The notes under the pieces are model-generated. The model saw only the letters and a list, made by a program, of their open reading frames with translations. It did not search any database and had not been told where the DNA came from. A stretch of 64,000 nucleotides of DNA from Mauremys mutica (Eukaryota > Chordata > Testudines > Geoemydidae): NCBI RefSeq assembly GCF_020497125.1, contig NC_059082.1, forward strand, positions 30,340,965 to 30,404,964. Reading direction: 5' to 3'. Position 1 is the first letter of the stretch. Each line of letters starts with the position of its first letter. Positions 1 to 44,999 of the stretch are shown here, in pieces. The translations under genes were made by a program, and so were the position numbers.

Positions 1-2158
1 CCTACCTTATTGAGGTCAGAGGGTGTAGGGAAGCAGTGAGAAAGGCAAAGAGCCGGATGGAGATGGACCTAGCGAAGGGGATTAAAACCAATAGCAAAAG
101 GGTTTTTAGCCATATAAATAGGAAGAAAACCAAGAAGGAAGAAGTGGGACTGCTTAAAACTTTAAACAGAGTGGAGATTAGGGATTATCTTGGAATGGCA
201 CAATATCTGAACGAATATTTTGCCTCGGTCTTTAATGAGGCTAATGAAGGGCTAAGGAATAGTGATAGAGGGACTGATGGGAATGAAGATATGGGGGTAG
301 ACATTACGGTATCTGAGGTAGAAGCCAAACTTGAACAGCTAAACGGAAGTAAATCGGGGGGCCCGGATAATCTTCATCCTAGAATATTAAGGGAATTGGC
401 GGGTGAAATTGCAAGCCCGTTAGCGATGATTTTTAATAAATCTCTAAACTCGGGGGTTGTACCGTTTGACTGGAGATTAGCTAATATAGTTCCTATATTC
501 AAGAAGGGGAAAAAAAGTGACCCGGGTAACTACAGGCCTGTTAGTTTAACATCTGTAGTATGCAAAGTCATGGAAAAAATTTTAAAGGAGAGAGTGGTTA
601 CGGAGCTTGAGGCCGATGGCAACTGGGACAAATTACAGCATGGATTTACGAAAGGTAGATCGTGCCAAACCAACCTGATCTCCTTCTTTGAGAAAGTAAC
701 AGATTTTTTAGATAAGGGAAATGCGGTGGATCTAATGTATCTTGATTTCAGTAAGGCGTTTGATATGGTACCGCACGAGGAATTACTGGTTAAATTGGAA
801 AAGATGGGGATCTAAATGAAAATCCAGAGGTGGATAAGGAGCTGGTTAAAGGGGAGACTGCAGAGGGTCGTATTGAAGGGGGAACTGTCGGGTTGGAGGG
901 GGGTTACCAGTGGAGTTCCTCAAGGTTCGGTTTTGGGTCCAATTTTATTCAATCTATTTATCGCTGACCTGGGAACCAAGAGTAGGAGTGGGCTGATAAA
1001 GTTTGTGGATGACACCAAGCTGGGAGGTATTGCAAATTCGGAAAAGGATCGGGATATCCTCCAGGGAGATTTGGATGACCTTGTAAACTGGAGTATTAGT
1101 AACAGGATGAAATTCAATAGTGAGAAGTGTAAGGTTATGCATTTAGGGATGACTAACAAGAACTTTAGTTATAAGCTGGGGACGCACCAGTTGGAAGTAA
1201 CGGAGGAGGAGAAGGACCTAGGAGTCCTGGTTGATCGTAGGATGACTATGAGTAGGCAATGTGATGTGGCCGTTAAAAAAGCTAATGCGGTCTTGGGATG
1301 CATTAGGCGAGGTATTTCTAGTAGGGATAAGGAGGTGCTAGTCCTGTTATATAAGGCGTTGGTAAGACCTCATTTGGAGTATTGTGTGCAGTTTTGGTCT
1401 CCCATGTTTAAGAAGGATGAATTCAAACTGGAACGGGTACAAAGAAGGGCCACTAGAATGATCCGAGGAATGGAAAGCCTGTCGTATGAAAGGAGACTTG
1501 AGGAGCTCGGTTTGTTTTCCTTAACCAAAAGAAGGATAAGAGGAGATATGATTGCACTCTTTAAATATATCAGAGGGATAAATACCAGGGAAGGAGAGGA
1601 ATTATTTCAGCTCAGTGCTAATGTGGACACGAGGACAAACGGATATAAATTGTCAGTCAGGAAATTTAGGCTTGAAATTAGACGAAGGTTTCTAACCATC
1701 AGAGAAGTGCAATTCTGGAACAGCCTACCGAAGGAAACAGTGGGGGCGAAGGACCTCCATGACTTTAAGATTAAGCTAGATACGTTTATGGAGGAGATGG
1801 TATGATAGGATAACGGGCTTAGTAAATAGGTCAATTAAGTGCCACACTGGTAATTAGTACAATGGGTCAATGATAGGATATTGTTAGCCTTTTTCCAGAG
1901 GGTATCGCTGGAGAGTCTTGCCCGCATGCTCGGGGTTCAGCTGACCGCCATATTTGGGGTCGGGAAGGAATTTTCCTCCAGGGTAGATTGGCAGTGGCCC
2001 TGGAGGTTTTTTGCCTTCCTCCGAAGCATGGGGCAGGGGTCGCTTGCTTAAGGAGTGGGTGGATCGGCTTATGTGGCCTGCATCTTGCAGGAGGTCAGAC
2101 TAGATGATCATAATGGTCCCTTCTGATCTTGAATTCTATGATTCTATGATTCTATGAC
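1..2158 (+). mobile_element. CR1 LINE, 3' two thirds (cut by window edge)
   Basis: Non-LTR retrotransposon of the CR1 clade. The visible part holds the reverse-transcriptase half of ORF2, a roughly 350-bp 3' UTR rich in G+C around 1930-2050, and the characteristic CR1 3' end, in which an ATTCTATG-type octamer is repeated up to position 2158. The endonuclease part would lie left of the window. Other CR1 pieces in the window are shorter and more decayed, so this is probably the youngest copy here. Confidence 0.95.
3..1805 (+). pseudogene. CR1 ORF2 reverse transcriptase with one in-frame stop
   Basis: This frame is already open at the window edge and encodes about 600 residues of CR1 ORF2. The RT blocks appear in order: SGGPDNLHPRIL near 355-390, the FKKGKKSDPGNYRPVSL block near 500-550, the MYLDFSKAFD block near 735-765, [17 protein letters not shown] near 910-960, and the catalytic FVDD near 1003-1015. 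The C-terminal part after the RT core (LVRPHLEYCVQFWSP, then the RVQRRATRMI region) is also present. A single TAA at 813-815 interrupts an otherwise intact frame in a conserved segment just after KLEKMGI. The stop at 1803-1805 is the natural end. The active site is F-V-D-D, where the second CR1 in this window has F-A-D-D. The protein would reverse-transcribe its own RNA at the nick; this copy is probably dead because of the stop. Confidence 0.93.
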
Positions 2159-2350
2159 TCCCTCTAGTGATATGCACCTTTCGTGGACTCTCAGTGTGCC
2201 CAGTTTTTTTCCCCTTCAATTGTTGAAGTATAAAGTGAAACCACCAGTTGGACAGTTTCTGTGCCAATTATTGGGTGGGGGGGAGGGAGAAAGGAAAAGG
2301 TGTCACGCTAAACTCAACAGTGAGAGATGCAGCAGTTTATATCAGAATCA

Positions 2351-35658
<33,308 letters not shown>

Positions 35659-36299
35659 CTGAAATAGGAAAAGGGAAATAAAATATGGATATATTTGCTG
35701 AGTGGCCGATACTGTAAAATGTCTACCTCTAGTTTCCTTCCTGAAATATAGCTTTGATTGTCAAATGAGATATTTACAATGCATGTTTCAGGAGGATAGA
35801 CTCCTTAAATTCTAATAGGGTACTCTCATCTACTGAGGAAAGCATGAACTCCTTCACCAAGGCATAGTGGGAGAAGAGAAGGAGGACACTAAGTATAAAG
35901 ACAAATTGGAATTGTGTGGGACCATTTTCCCTGCAAATGCAAACCAGAACTCATCATATCAAGCTCACAATGTTTTTCAAACAGGAATTGTAGACGAGCT
36001 AAAACAATGCCACAGTTCTGTGCAATGCAATTAGAAAGTCCATTGCAGCAACATAGTTCAATTAGATTTGAAAACAATGTATGGAGAGTACAGCTCAGAA
36101 ACAGCTGTATACCAAAGTTGCCCAAACTCTGCGCTTGCGGTCCCCATTCTCAAAACCTGTAACCTTGACCCTGAGCAGGCAAACCTTTGTCACCATTCTA
36201 ACACTAAAACGAACTAAGTATGAAGATTTGAAAAAAATACTATGATTTTAAAGAGGTACAAAATGTTAACCACAGTCACAATTCAAGGATATGGATAAA

Positions 36300-37990
36300 C
36301 CTGTCTTCTGGATGAAATTCATATTCTGTCCCTGGAGAGAAGAGTTTACTTCACTAAGGTCCCCAAAGAAGCAAAAGCATGTCACCAAAGAATAATTACT
36401 TAAATAACCAGCAAGGAGAGAGAGTTGGTCATTTAGAAAAGCCTGTACTCTTGCTCTTATTTCAAACAGTCAAGCTATCAATATACTAGGTAAAAGTTAC
36501 CTCCCTTCATTTTGATAGGAGTTGCTGGTGAATGGAACCTGTGCCATCATAGAGCATTGCAAAAGTCAATAATTCATTAGACAGCACTTAATGAAATTCA
36601 CTACAGCTTTATGAACCACATGGAACAGGTTATCAGGCATTTTCTTAGCATCGGGAATTTGATGGCATCTGAAACAATGCAGCCCTCAGGGATTAGATAC
36701 AGTGCTGTGGACCAGTATGGCCTGGACTTATTTCCTTCCACACATTGCTTTGGCACCATCCGTGTAAATTGCAATACGGTCTGAACATGGAATGAAAATC
36801 GCAATGAACATGGAAATATTTGTTTTCCAAACATTTTAAATGAACATTCTCCTTGTATGTGTTTGGCACAGCTTTAGAAGACAGCAAGTCTTTTGCAATA
36901 GTACCAGCAGAAATATAGCTCAAATATGCTGGAAGGTTTGCAGCATCAAAGACATTGGATATTCATGAAGCTGAATTGCTGAGTAATCACTTTTCCTCAG
37001 TTTTGAAATCAGTTCGCTCTCTGATTTCTTGAGCCATGTGGTTAATATGGCATAAAACAGTGCTTTCTGAGAAAATATAGCTGCTTCAGCCTCTGCAACT
37101 TCTGAAACCATGTATTGTGACAAAGTTCCTCTTCTACCTTGGTGGGTCCTGCGCTTCTTGGCGGATTTGCTCACCTCAGTGATCTTCCCCTCTGGTGGAA
37201 CCCACAGTCTGGGTCAACTCCTCCTGTGTCTGGGAGGCTTTGGGGGAACCCGGGCCCACCCTCTACTCCGGGTTCCAGCCCAGGGCCCTGTGGATTGCAG
37301 CTGTCTATAGTGCCTCTTATGACAGCTACAATTCCCTGGGCTACTTCCCCATGGCCTCCTCCAAACACCTTCTTTATCCTCACCACAGGTCCTTCCTCCT
37401 GGTGTCTGATAATGCTTGATTGTATGATAATTCCTCAATCCTCCAGCAGCACACCCTCTCAGTCTCAGCTCCTTGTGCCTCTTGCTCCCAGCTCCTTACA
37501 CGCACTTCTCTCCTCTGGCTCCTCCTCCCCTGACTGGAGTGAGCTCCCTTTTTAAACCAGGTGCCCTGATTAGCCTGCCTTGATTGGCTGCTGGTGTTCT
37601 AATCAGTGTAGCTCTCTCCACTGCCTTCTAGAAAGATCTTAATTGGCCCCAGGTGCCTTGATTAACCTGGAGCAACTGCCATTTGGTTACCACGGTGCTA
37701 GGGATTTGTTTAGCCTGGGGCTAACATACCTGTTCCTCAGTACTTTACTGTAGCCATCTGGCCTTGCCCCATCACAGTATATTGTGAAGGAAAGCCTAAG
37801 ATTTTCTGTAATGTTAAATGACTTTTGCAGTTACATGATTGTACAGATATCAGAGAAGATGTCTGAAGGGCACTCGTACTGACAATGCCAATCTGAGTAA
37901 TCAAGTCTTTCCAGGATTTCTTTCCCCAAAAGTCCACAATCCAATTCAATATTCTCTTTTTAAATATTGCAATAACTTTGAAGACATCAT
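36300..37990 (-). pseudogene. SCAND3/ZMYM6-like hAT transposase pseudogene
   Basis: Scattered blocks on the minus strand lie in the order expected for hAT transposases of the SCAND3/ZMYM6/GTF2IRD2 type: QKSFNITENLRLSF (37790-37835), MVSEVAEAEAA just inside the LTR's left side (near 37085-37112), LISKLRKSDYSAIQLHE (about 36955-37010), FEIRARVQAFLND (about 36428-36467) and SLQGQNMNF (about 36316-36341). Stops and frame changes separate them. The frame reads straight across the LTR insertion site when the LTR and one TSD copy are ignored. The match is from memory of the family and needs a search. Confidence 0.7.
37116..37776 (-). mobile_element. Solo LTR of an endogenous retrovirus (class I-like)
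   Basis: A 661-bp block bounded by TGTGAC and ATCACA and flanked by a 4-bp duplication, GTAT (37112-37115 and 37777-37780), as for class I ERVs. On the minus strand a CCAATTAAG motif and a TATA-like TTTAAAAAGG near 37553 suggest a promoter in that orientation. No retroviral genes are attached, so it is a recombination-derived solo LTR. It sits in the hAT transposase pseudogene. Confidence 0.85.
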
Positions 37991-38712
37991 GCTCTTGGCA
38001 GCAACCAGCATTTTACAGCACATTACAATCAGTGGTTTCAAATCAACTGATATAAAACCCATGTGTCATTCTATTCTGCATTTACTTTTACTTTTCTGAG
38101 CTGTTGTTGTAATCTGTTGCTGCTACCTTCATTTTGAAACCATCAGTCTTTCTGAATCAACCCTTGGCCAGAAGTGAGCTCCACAGACTGAATGATAGAT
38201 GCAATGTGGTTACGTGACGCTCAGCAGTGCTGTCATCCAGTTCGATAGCATATTTTGCCATTGTTCATGTGCATGGGTAGTTGTGCTTTGTGGTACACAT
38301 TAAAGAACGTTTTTAATTGGACTTGTACCATTTTGTGTTAGGTAAATCCAGGCACACCCACATAACCATCCTCCCATAAGAGATTAATCATGTTTCACTA
38401 GCCGAGTCTCTAGCAGCCTGTTTCACATGCACACATGTGCTGTGCTAGTCTACACCAAACCCCTAGTTGGGGTACTCATATCAATGTAGAGGTTTTAAAG
38501 GGGGAACGGCATTCCAGGCTTGTGTTTATCCATTTTTTTGCCATTTAAAATATACTGAATTTTGTGTGTGAGACCTTTCATAACTCCCCTCCCTGGGTGC
38601 TCAACTACGGTAGAAATGAGGGCCATGTAAGTGCCTGGATAGATAGATACATCCTCTCCATGAACCCCTCGAGAGATCTGTAACCCCCAGATTTGGAAAC
38701 CCTACTGTAAGC

Positions 38713-41590
38713 ATTTCAGGGGAGATAAGTTCAGGATGTGTTGATAAGCGATGCTGTGCATGTGACTCCTCCACACAGAATACTGAAAAGACAACCTGAC
38801 AATCATCAGAACAACTGGATTGTACACCATCAATGCAGGTTGTTATTTCACCCTGTTCTTTTTACTCTGCAAAGAGAGCCAACTTTTTGTTGCTACTTGA
38901 TCTTCTTCACGGAGAAGTATTAAAGTTGGCTACGATTTGGAGCAAGAACCTGAAGTCTAAGGCTCTCTGGTTCCTCATTTATGTTTGGAAGGAAAACTTT
39001 TGCGTTAAGTTTCTAAAGTGAGCTTTATCTGAAGTATATCTGAATTCCAGCTGTGCATTCATTGTATTATAGTTATTTTTAATAAAGTCTGTTATCTGCC
39101 ACTGCACTTAAAAAAGCATTGCACACCCACACCTCGAATGCACCACATACAAATAATACATGATGTACTGCTGGCTTATTTTTTAGTGCTAATGAGAGGA
39201 AGGGAAAAGCAGGCATTACAGATCAGTGGAATAAAAACTCACAAAGCACGTTCGGTCAGCCTTTGAAGTTTCACTGCCCTTGTCTGTTTAATCTTCTTAC
39301 TCAGAGCTTGATTATAATCCAGTGCAAATACTTAAGCAGACACATCCACTGTCAGAAAATAGGTACCTTACCCACTTATTTGATATGGATTCTGCACAAT
39401 TCTGAAAAGCTGCTACGATCACTCTGGATGGGAATTTATTCGGTTTCTTGAGAAAAATATAAGCATGCATACTGTCCCTAGTGATTTGGAAAAACTAAAT
39501 ACTTTTTAACAGCCTCTGAACAGAAGAATTTTGAAAGGATTATGACAGATTAACTACAGTTTTCAGGCCAAGAGCCAGTGGGTGTATTTATGCTGAGAGG
39601 CAAATAGGTATTGCCAGCAAGATCATGCCACTAAAGCGCTCTGCAGGTTTTCTACTGATCTGTAGGAAACACAAAAGTGCAACACCTAAACTCGTTGAGT
39701 GTACTGAAGTTCAAAACTGCTTATTATTACAAACACAAAATGCTCTAATCAAAACCGAATCTTGGAAAGACACATTTCAAATGCTCAGTGGCATATTTAT
39801 TGTCCTTTGTGAAAACTGACAAAGGTCTCTTCAATTAAGGTAAAACAAAACAAAACAAAACCTTTGCTAATTCTTGGCTTCCAGCCTCGAATCTACTGCT
39901 ATGTCTGGAAAGAACATTAATTAATATTGGGCTTTATTCTCCCACCACAGGGTTTTGAGTAGTTCCCATTGCCATCAATGAAAGAGCCTTGTATCCTGCA
40001 GTGAGAATGGAGACCACTGTTGCTTAGTATGTAGACCATGCAGGTAATAAGACCTAGGCCTTCAAAATATGCTCAATAGTTAACCATAGTTAAAAATAAA
40101 TTTGAGCAATAATTAATGTTAGAGAAGCCACCTGTCCTTTTTGCTGTGCACTGAGAGCCCACAAAGCAGCCTGCTACTCATACTCAGAGAAAGGCAGGTA
40201 CAGGACCAGAGATGTGCAGCACTATTGAATTAGTAAACAAATATTTTTCATGTTTGATACACGGTCTGAGGAGGAAATCCCATTTCACTCCAGCTGGCTG
40301 GTAAAATGAAATGAAAGTTATTTGGACTGTTTTGGAAAGTCTGATTAAACAATTACAGGGCTTGATCCTCTGTCCTTACTTGGGCAAAGCTCTCATTGAA
40401 GTTTTGTGTTAAGACGGCAAGCAGCACTGGCACCAGAATTCTGTATGCGTTAGCTGAACCTGGAGAGAAGGAGACGTAAGAATCAAGCTAACCATCTGGA
40501 AATTTCATACTGCACTTTCCCCCCTCCACTCTCTATTTCATCGTCAGGTGCTGTGAATTTTCAGTTACTGTATATCTGCATGGAGCAATGGTGACATTTA
40601 GTGACCAACGGTATTAATCATAGTTGAATAGTTATTATAGATAGTGTGAATTTCCTTGGGCCATGCCTCTCTTGGTTTCAGTGCAGATCCTCAACTGATG
40701 TAAACTGTTACAGCTCCATAAAGGAGCTATGATAAGTGACAATGGAATCTTCAGATATTTTAGCTGCTACAATCTAAGTCTCGACTAAGTGTGTGGAAAT
40801 AGCGGTGTGACAGATTTTCATGGGGACAGCAAAAGGCACATCCCTGACACACAGACCATCCTCTATCAAATTTAAATCCTCATTCCAAAGCATGGGGGCA
40901 CTAGGGCTTTTCAAAGACAAGGTTGCCAGAATTTTTTAAAAATGGGGTAAACAATATTTTCCCTTAGCCTTGTTCTCAGAAAGAATGAACTATTTTGGCT
41001 GAAATAAAAAATAAATTAATAAAAAAAATATCAGCCCGAGGCAGACACTCAGCATGGAAAAGTTTAGCCTAACTGGTTCAAGTTTGGCACAATTAAATAA
41101 TCTGAAAACAGGGTCTTATAATGGGAAATGTTGAGCAACCTTCATAACAGGCAGAGTGACCAGACCCACCTATAATAATGTTGTCACAAAGTGTCCAATG
41201 CTGCAAGGTGGAATCAATGGGAATGGAGGGAGTGTGGCCTTTGCAGGATGCGACTCCATAGGGTACAGCAGTAATTTATATTCTGCTGTAAAAGCATTAA
41301 GACTCAGTTAGGGATAGATGACCACATTAGCAAAGGGTTCTACATCATATTAATTAGCAGTCCTTCCACTAGTAACAAACAGTGTCTTTGCTGCACACAC
41401 TCTGTAAGAGGAGGTAAAACTGTCGTCCCAAATGCATATATGATTGTTTTAAAAAAATGTGTGTTTAATACAAGCTCATATTGAATGGAATTTTTAGAGG
41501 CTCGATTAGCTGGATAGCAGGTATTAAATGGAAAAATCTATCCTATGCAACCCCCTAAAATATTGTGCTTTAAATGACAAATTCTTGATA
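38713..41590. other. TRPM1 5' intron or flank, no genes seen
   Basis: No coding signal. A decayed palindromic MITE (GGGCTTTATTCTCCCACC / GCAGTGAGAATGGAG arms) is at about 39930-40020 and an AAAAC pentamer run at 39842-39862. Confidence 0.5.
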
Positions 41591-41596
41591 TTTATA

Positions 41597-41702
41597 AGGT
41601 CTCAACTCAGCAAGAGACGTAAGCATGTGTGTAACTTTAATAGGACTTTCATATACTTAACGTTGTGCATATGCTTACGTCTCCTGCTGAATTGGGGCCT
41701 GA
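41597..41702. repeat. Palindromic MITE (GGTCTCAACTCAGCAAGAGACG arms)
   Basis: The arms CTCAACTCAGCAAGAGACGT AAGCATGTG and CATATGCTTACGTCTCCTGC TGAATTGGGGCC are strong inverses around TAACTTTAATAGGACTTTCA. Confidence 0.85.
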
Positions 41703-42426
41703 AAACTAAATCTAGGGCAGTTATTTACACATACAGTCATAAAGACCAATGTGATCTCAGCTACACAGACGCAAAACTGATTTGTACTGGAGTTTTACCT
41801 CCAGGATCAAGGCAGAATTGGGCCCTGCAAAAATCAGAAATATTTGGAATAATCTCCTTTAAAAGTCACACTCTAAAAAGGAGATGAAGTTACAGATCCC
41901 AGAAAGAATAGTTACTTGACTTCTGATGAGCCAGCCTGGAAATATAGATTTGCATTCGGGATCTGATAGTTAATATTCTTTGAGACCATATTATTATTAA
42001 TCTCGAGAGAGTAGTACAATTATGCTGACTCATCATATAATTGTTTTCAGCCAGTCAGGATATTTTTCTTAAAAGGTTACATTATATCATAGGCGATTTC
42101 CCACTGTTCAAGGCCCCAGAATACAGACCTATAAGAAATCATTCTTAAATCCTGCAAGATAAATGAAAATAAAGCAAAGGGATAACCTTAAACTACAACA
42201 TCCTTAATTTTGTGCATTCGAGTCAGATTTTAGGGTTTGTTAAAATGGTGTTTTAAGCGTCGATTTTATTATTTCAGATTTCCTGTTTTAAAGGGCATTT
42301 TAATCTGTCTTTGTGTTCTACAAAGAAGTGGCTACATTTCCTGAAAGGATGGCCTTTCTGGCAGTTTATTATTTTATGCTGACCCTCTTTATTATAAATT
42401 ACTTTAAAAATGCAACTTTATAAGTC

Positions 42427-42542
42427 AGGTCTTCAGCTCATGTAAACTGGCATAGCTCCACTGACGACAATGAAGTTACATCAATTTTCCACTGACGCTT
42501 ATGGAGCTATGCCAATTTATACCAGTGAGGATTTGGCCCTAT
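42427..42542. repeat. Palindromic MITE (GTAAACTGGCATAGCTCCA arms)
   Basis: The arms TCATGTAAACTGGCATAGCT and GAGCTATGCCAATTTATACC are near-perfect inverses. The outer CAGGTCTTCAG and GAGGATTTGGCC blocks pair weakly. Confidence 0.85.
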
Positions 42543-43012
42543 ATCTTTTCTTTTATATATACTTTTTTACATTTGGTCAAGAATTCATACAAAAGATACA
42601 CTGCTGGTATCACCAAACTGAAATTATTCTGATAGGAATAATATATGCTCCTACAAATAGCCTTGTTGAAGTGAATGGATTAATCACAGTCTTTCATTTA
42701 CGTGAAAAGATATTTTAAAAGAGGACACTATGAACATGGTGTGTTAGAAAGTAAATCTACTACAGCAAGGATTTGATAAATTGGAAAAGGTGCTGCTATA
42801 TGCTAAATTTGGAGTATTATCTTAGTTTGTAACAATTAAAAAAAGATGGCAAGAGGTAAATGCAGAGATACCTGTGCATGTACTTCAGAACTAGAAGATA
42901 ATCATTCTATTTTAATTAACTTAACGCTAAGTCACTGGTGCAAGATTTCATGATACATGTTGCTGTACCTCTGTGATTAGAATAGGATGCTTTATTCAAC
43001 AGGGAACAACAG

Positions 43013-43122
43013 GCCCAATCCTACACACCCTTCTGCACATGGAAGTAGCCTCATTAACTTCATTAGACTATTTGTGAGAGTAAGGATTACTCATGTAAGC
43101 GTTTGCAAGACTGGGCCCTAAA
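43013..43122. repeat. Palindromic MITE (GGCCCAATCCTACA arms)
   Basis: The arms AGGCCCAATCCTACACACC and GTTTGCAAGACTGGGCCC are imperfect inverses. The centre contains TTAACTTCATTAGACTA. Confidence 0.7.
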
Positions 43123-44167
43123 TGCACAGATCTGATTAGTACTAGTGGGAGTTGCATAGTGCATTGAACATGCATTCCTCATAAGCTATCTTCACTTGGC
43201 TATGATCTCAGAATGCACAAGCACCAACATTACAAGGATGATAATGAGTGGGGAAATTCAATATTTGAATTATTCAGTCTTTCAAAGGATTTATAATTAC
43301 ATTTTAAAATGGGGTGGGCTGGAAGGGGAAAGAATACTGGTATGTAAATTAATGCTAGGCATGCTGTAAAATATGAACACCATTTAATTACTGCATAGTA
43401 AAATTCCTATTTATAATCAAAATGCATAAAACATTTAAAAAAAAACTTTTTGAGAAGGATGACTCCTAAAATACAATAAACTTTAATCTCAAGTGTCTGT
43501 ATGACACACAAATTGATGTTTCTTCTGGAAACAAGTTGCATAAACATACATTTCAACCCCCACATCCCTGTATATTTACACTCAGGCTATATACTGTTTA
43601 GCCAATTTGGTCCCTTAGGAAATTAACATTAATTTGCAGCCCATGCTGTACTTTTTCCTGGGAGCAAGAATCTGCAGGCAAAAGTCTGCTAAATAGTTCT
43701 GTCGGTAGAGAATTTGCTACTTGCTGTGGCTAATTTTACACTCAGTAAAGCAATTACTTTACAGACACTGGTTGGTACGTAAGCTATAATCGAATATGTC
43801 ATGGCAGAGTTGGCTGCATTTTGTGCCCTGCTGCCTTTTGTTATTTTGAAAACAAAGAATTTCCAAATCGTTTAACCCTTAGGCTGCTGTGATAGCACAG
43901 AAACACTCCCCACATTGTTTTAGCGGCCATAATGGAAACACTGGAACTCAATGGCTAAAACTCCTTTGTCCAGAGGCTAAAAACAAACAAAACAAATAAA
44001 ACCACTATTATATAAAAAAGGATTTTCTGGAAAATGCCAACACTAGTTGAGAACTTTCTAAAAATTTGAATATTCCAAGTTCGAAATCATCCCAGAATGT
44101 GAAAGCAACAGACAATTTCAAAAATGTTTTTTTAAAAATGTTTAAATAAAGGCAACTTTCAACAGAT

Positions 44168-44286
44168 GGGGTCAACCCTTTATCAGTCCTTACTGAAGTA
44201 AAAATTCCATAGCGGTCAATGGAGGTTGATGTCAATAGGAGTTCTGCTTGAGTAAGGAATAACTAAGCACAGCAGGCTGGGCCCAT
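44168..44286. repeat. Palindromic MITE remnant
   Basis: TCAGTCCTTACTGAAGTAAA and GCTTGAGTAAGGAATAACTA pair around GGTCAATGGAGGTTGATGTC. The ends decay into GGGGTCAAC and GGCTGGGCCC. Confidence 0.6.
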
Positions 44287-44999
44287 TGTGACTAGAATAT
44301 AGCATGTTCTGGTATGTTAAGGCACACTTTTGTATAGCGTCCAATGAGATGGATATTTTCTGAAGACAGGAAAAAAATATAGCCCATAACTTCAACAAAA
44401 GATAATACAAACTGGTTATAAATAAATGAAATACATTACTACTAATGATGCTGATATGCTGTAAGCATTTACTACTGCATCTGTCTAAAAATGACAACTT
44501 ACCAACATATTCTGCACTAAAAAATTAGTTGAAGACATGTGTAAATGGCAAACTTGATACACAGCGGGGTACATTAATCTTCACTGTCCTTTCAGGAAAG
44601 CCCCTTTGATAAAGTCTGCAGAGTCATATGTATAAAGCTCTAAAAACATACTCCAAAGACCAGTGGGTCAGAGGCAGTGGTGGGCTGATACGCATGGCTC
44701 TCCCTCTGGCCCCACGGGAGAATACAAGAAAAAGATAATTGCAGCGGTGATTGATATTACCTTTTCTGTGGAGCTCCTCCTTGGGTATCTGGGACCCACC
44801 ATGGTAGGTTTTGGTAGCATGGCTGCATTGGAGTCACACTGCCAGAGAGCTGACGGATAACAAAAGCTGAACCTGGCCTGAACCATGGATCCACCATATT
44901 TTCAAGTTTTGCGGTTGAGCTCCATAGCCATTTCTGGGATGTTGTGAGGGAGGATCTCAGTGAGTTGATGCTCATTGAGACTTCTGACCCTCAGAGCCT

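Larger units (their letters stand above)
36113..38704 (-). mobile_element. hAT-Charlie-like transposon remnant, split by a solo LTR
   Basis: Degenerate ends CAAAGTTGCCCAAAC and, inverted, TAGGGTTTCCAAATC, with a possible 8-bp TSD (CTGTATAC at 36105-36112, CTGTAAGC at 38705-38712, 6/8). It carries a minus-strand transposase pseudogene. Removing the LTR at 37116-37776 leaves about 1.9 kb. Confidence 0.7.

Noticed and set aside
36600..37174. Minus-strand ORFs as host protein-coding exons
   Set aside because: The pieces match hAT transposases, have stops between them and lie within TIR-like ends.
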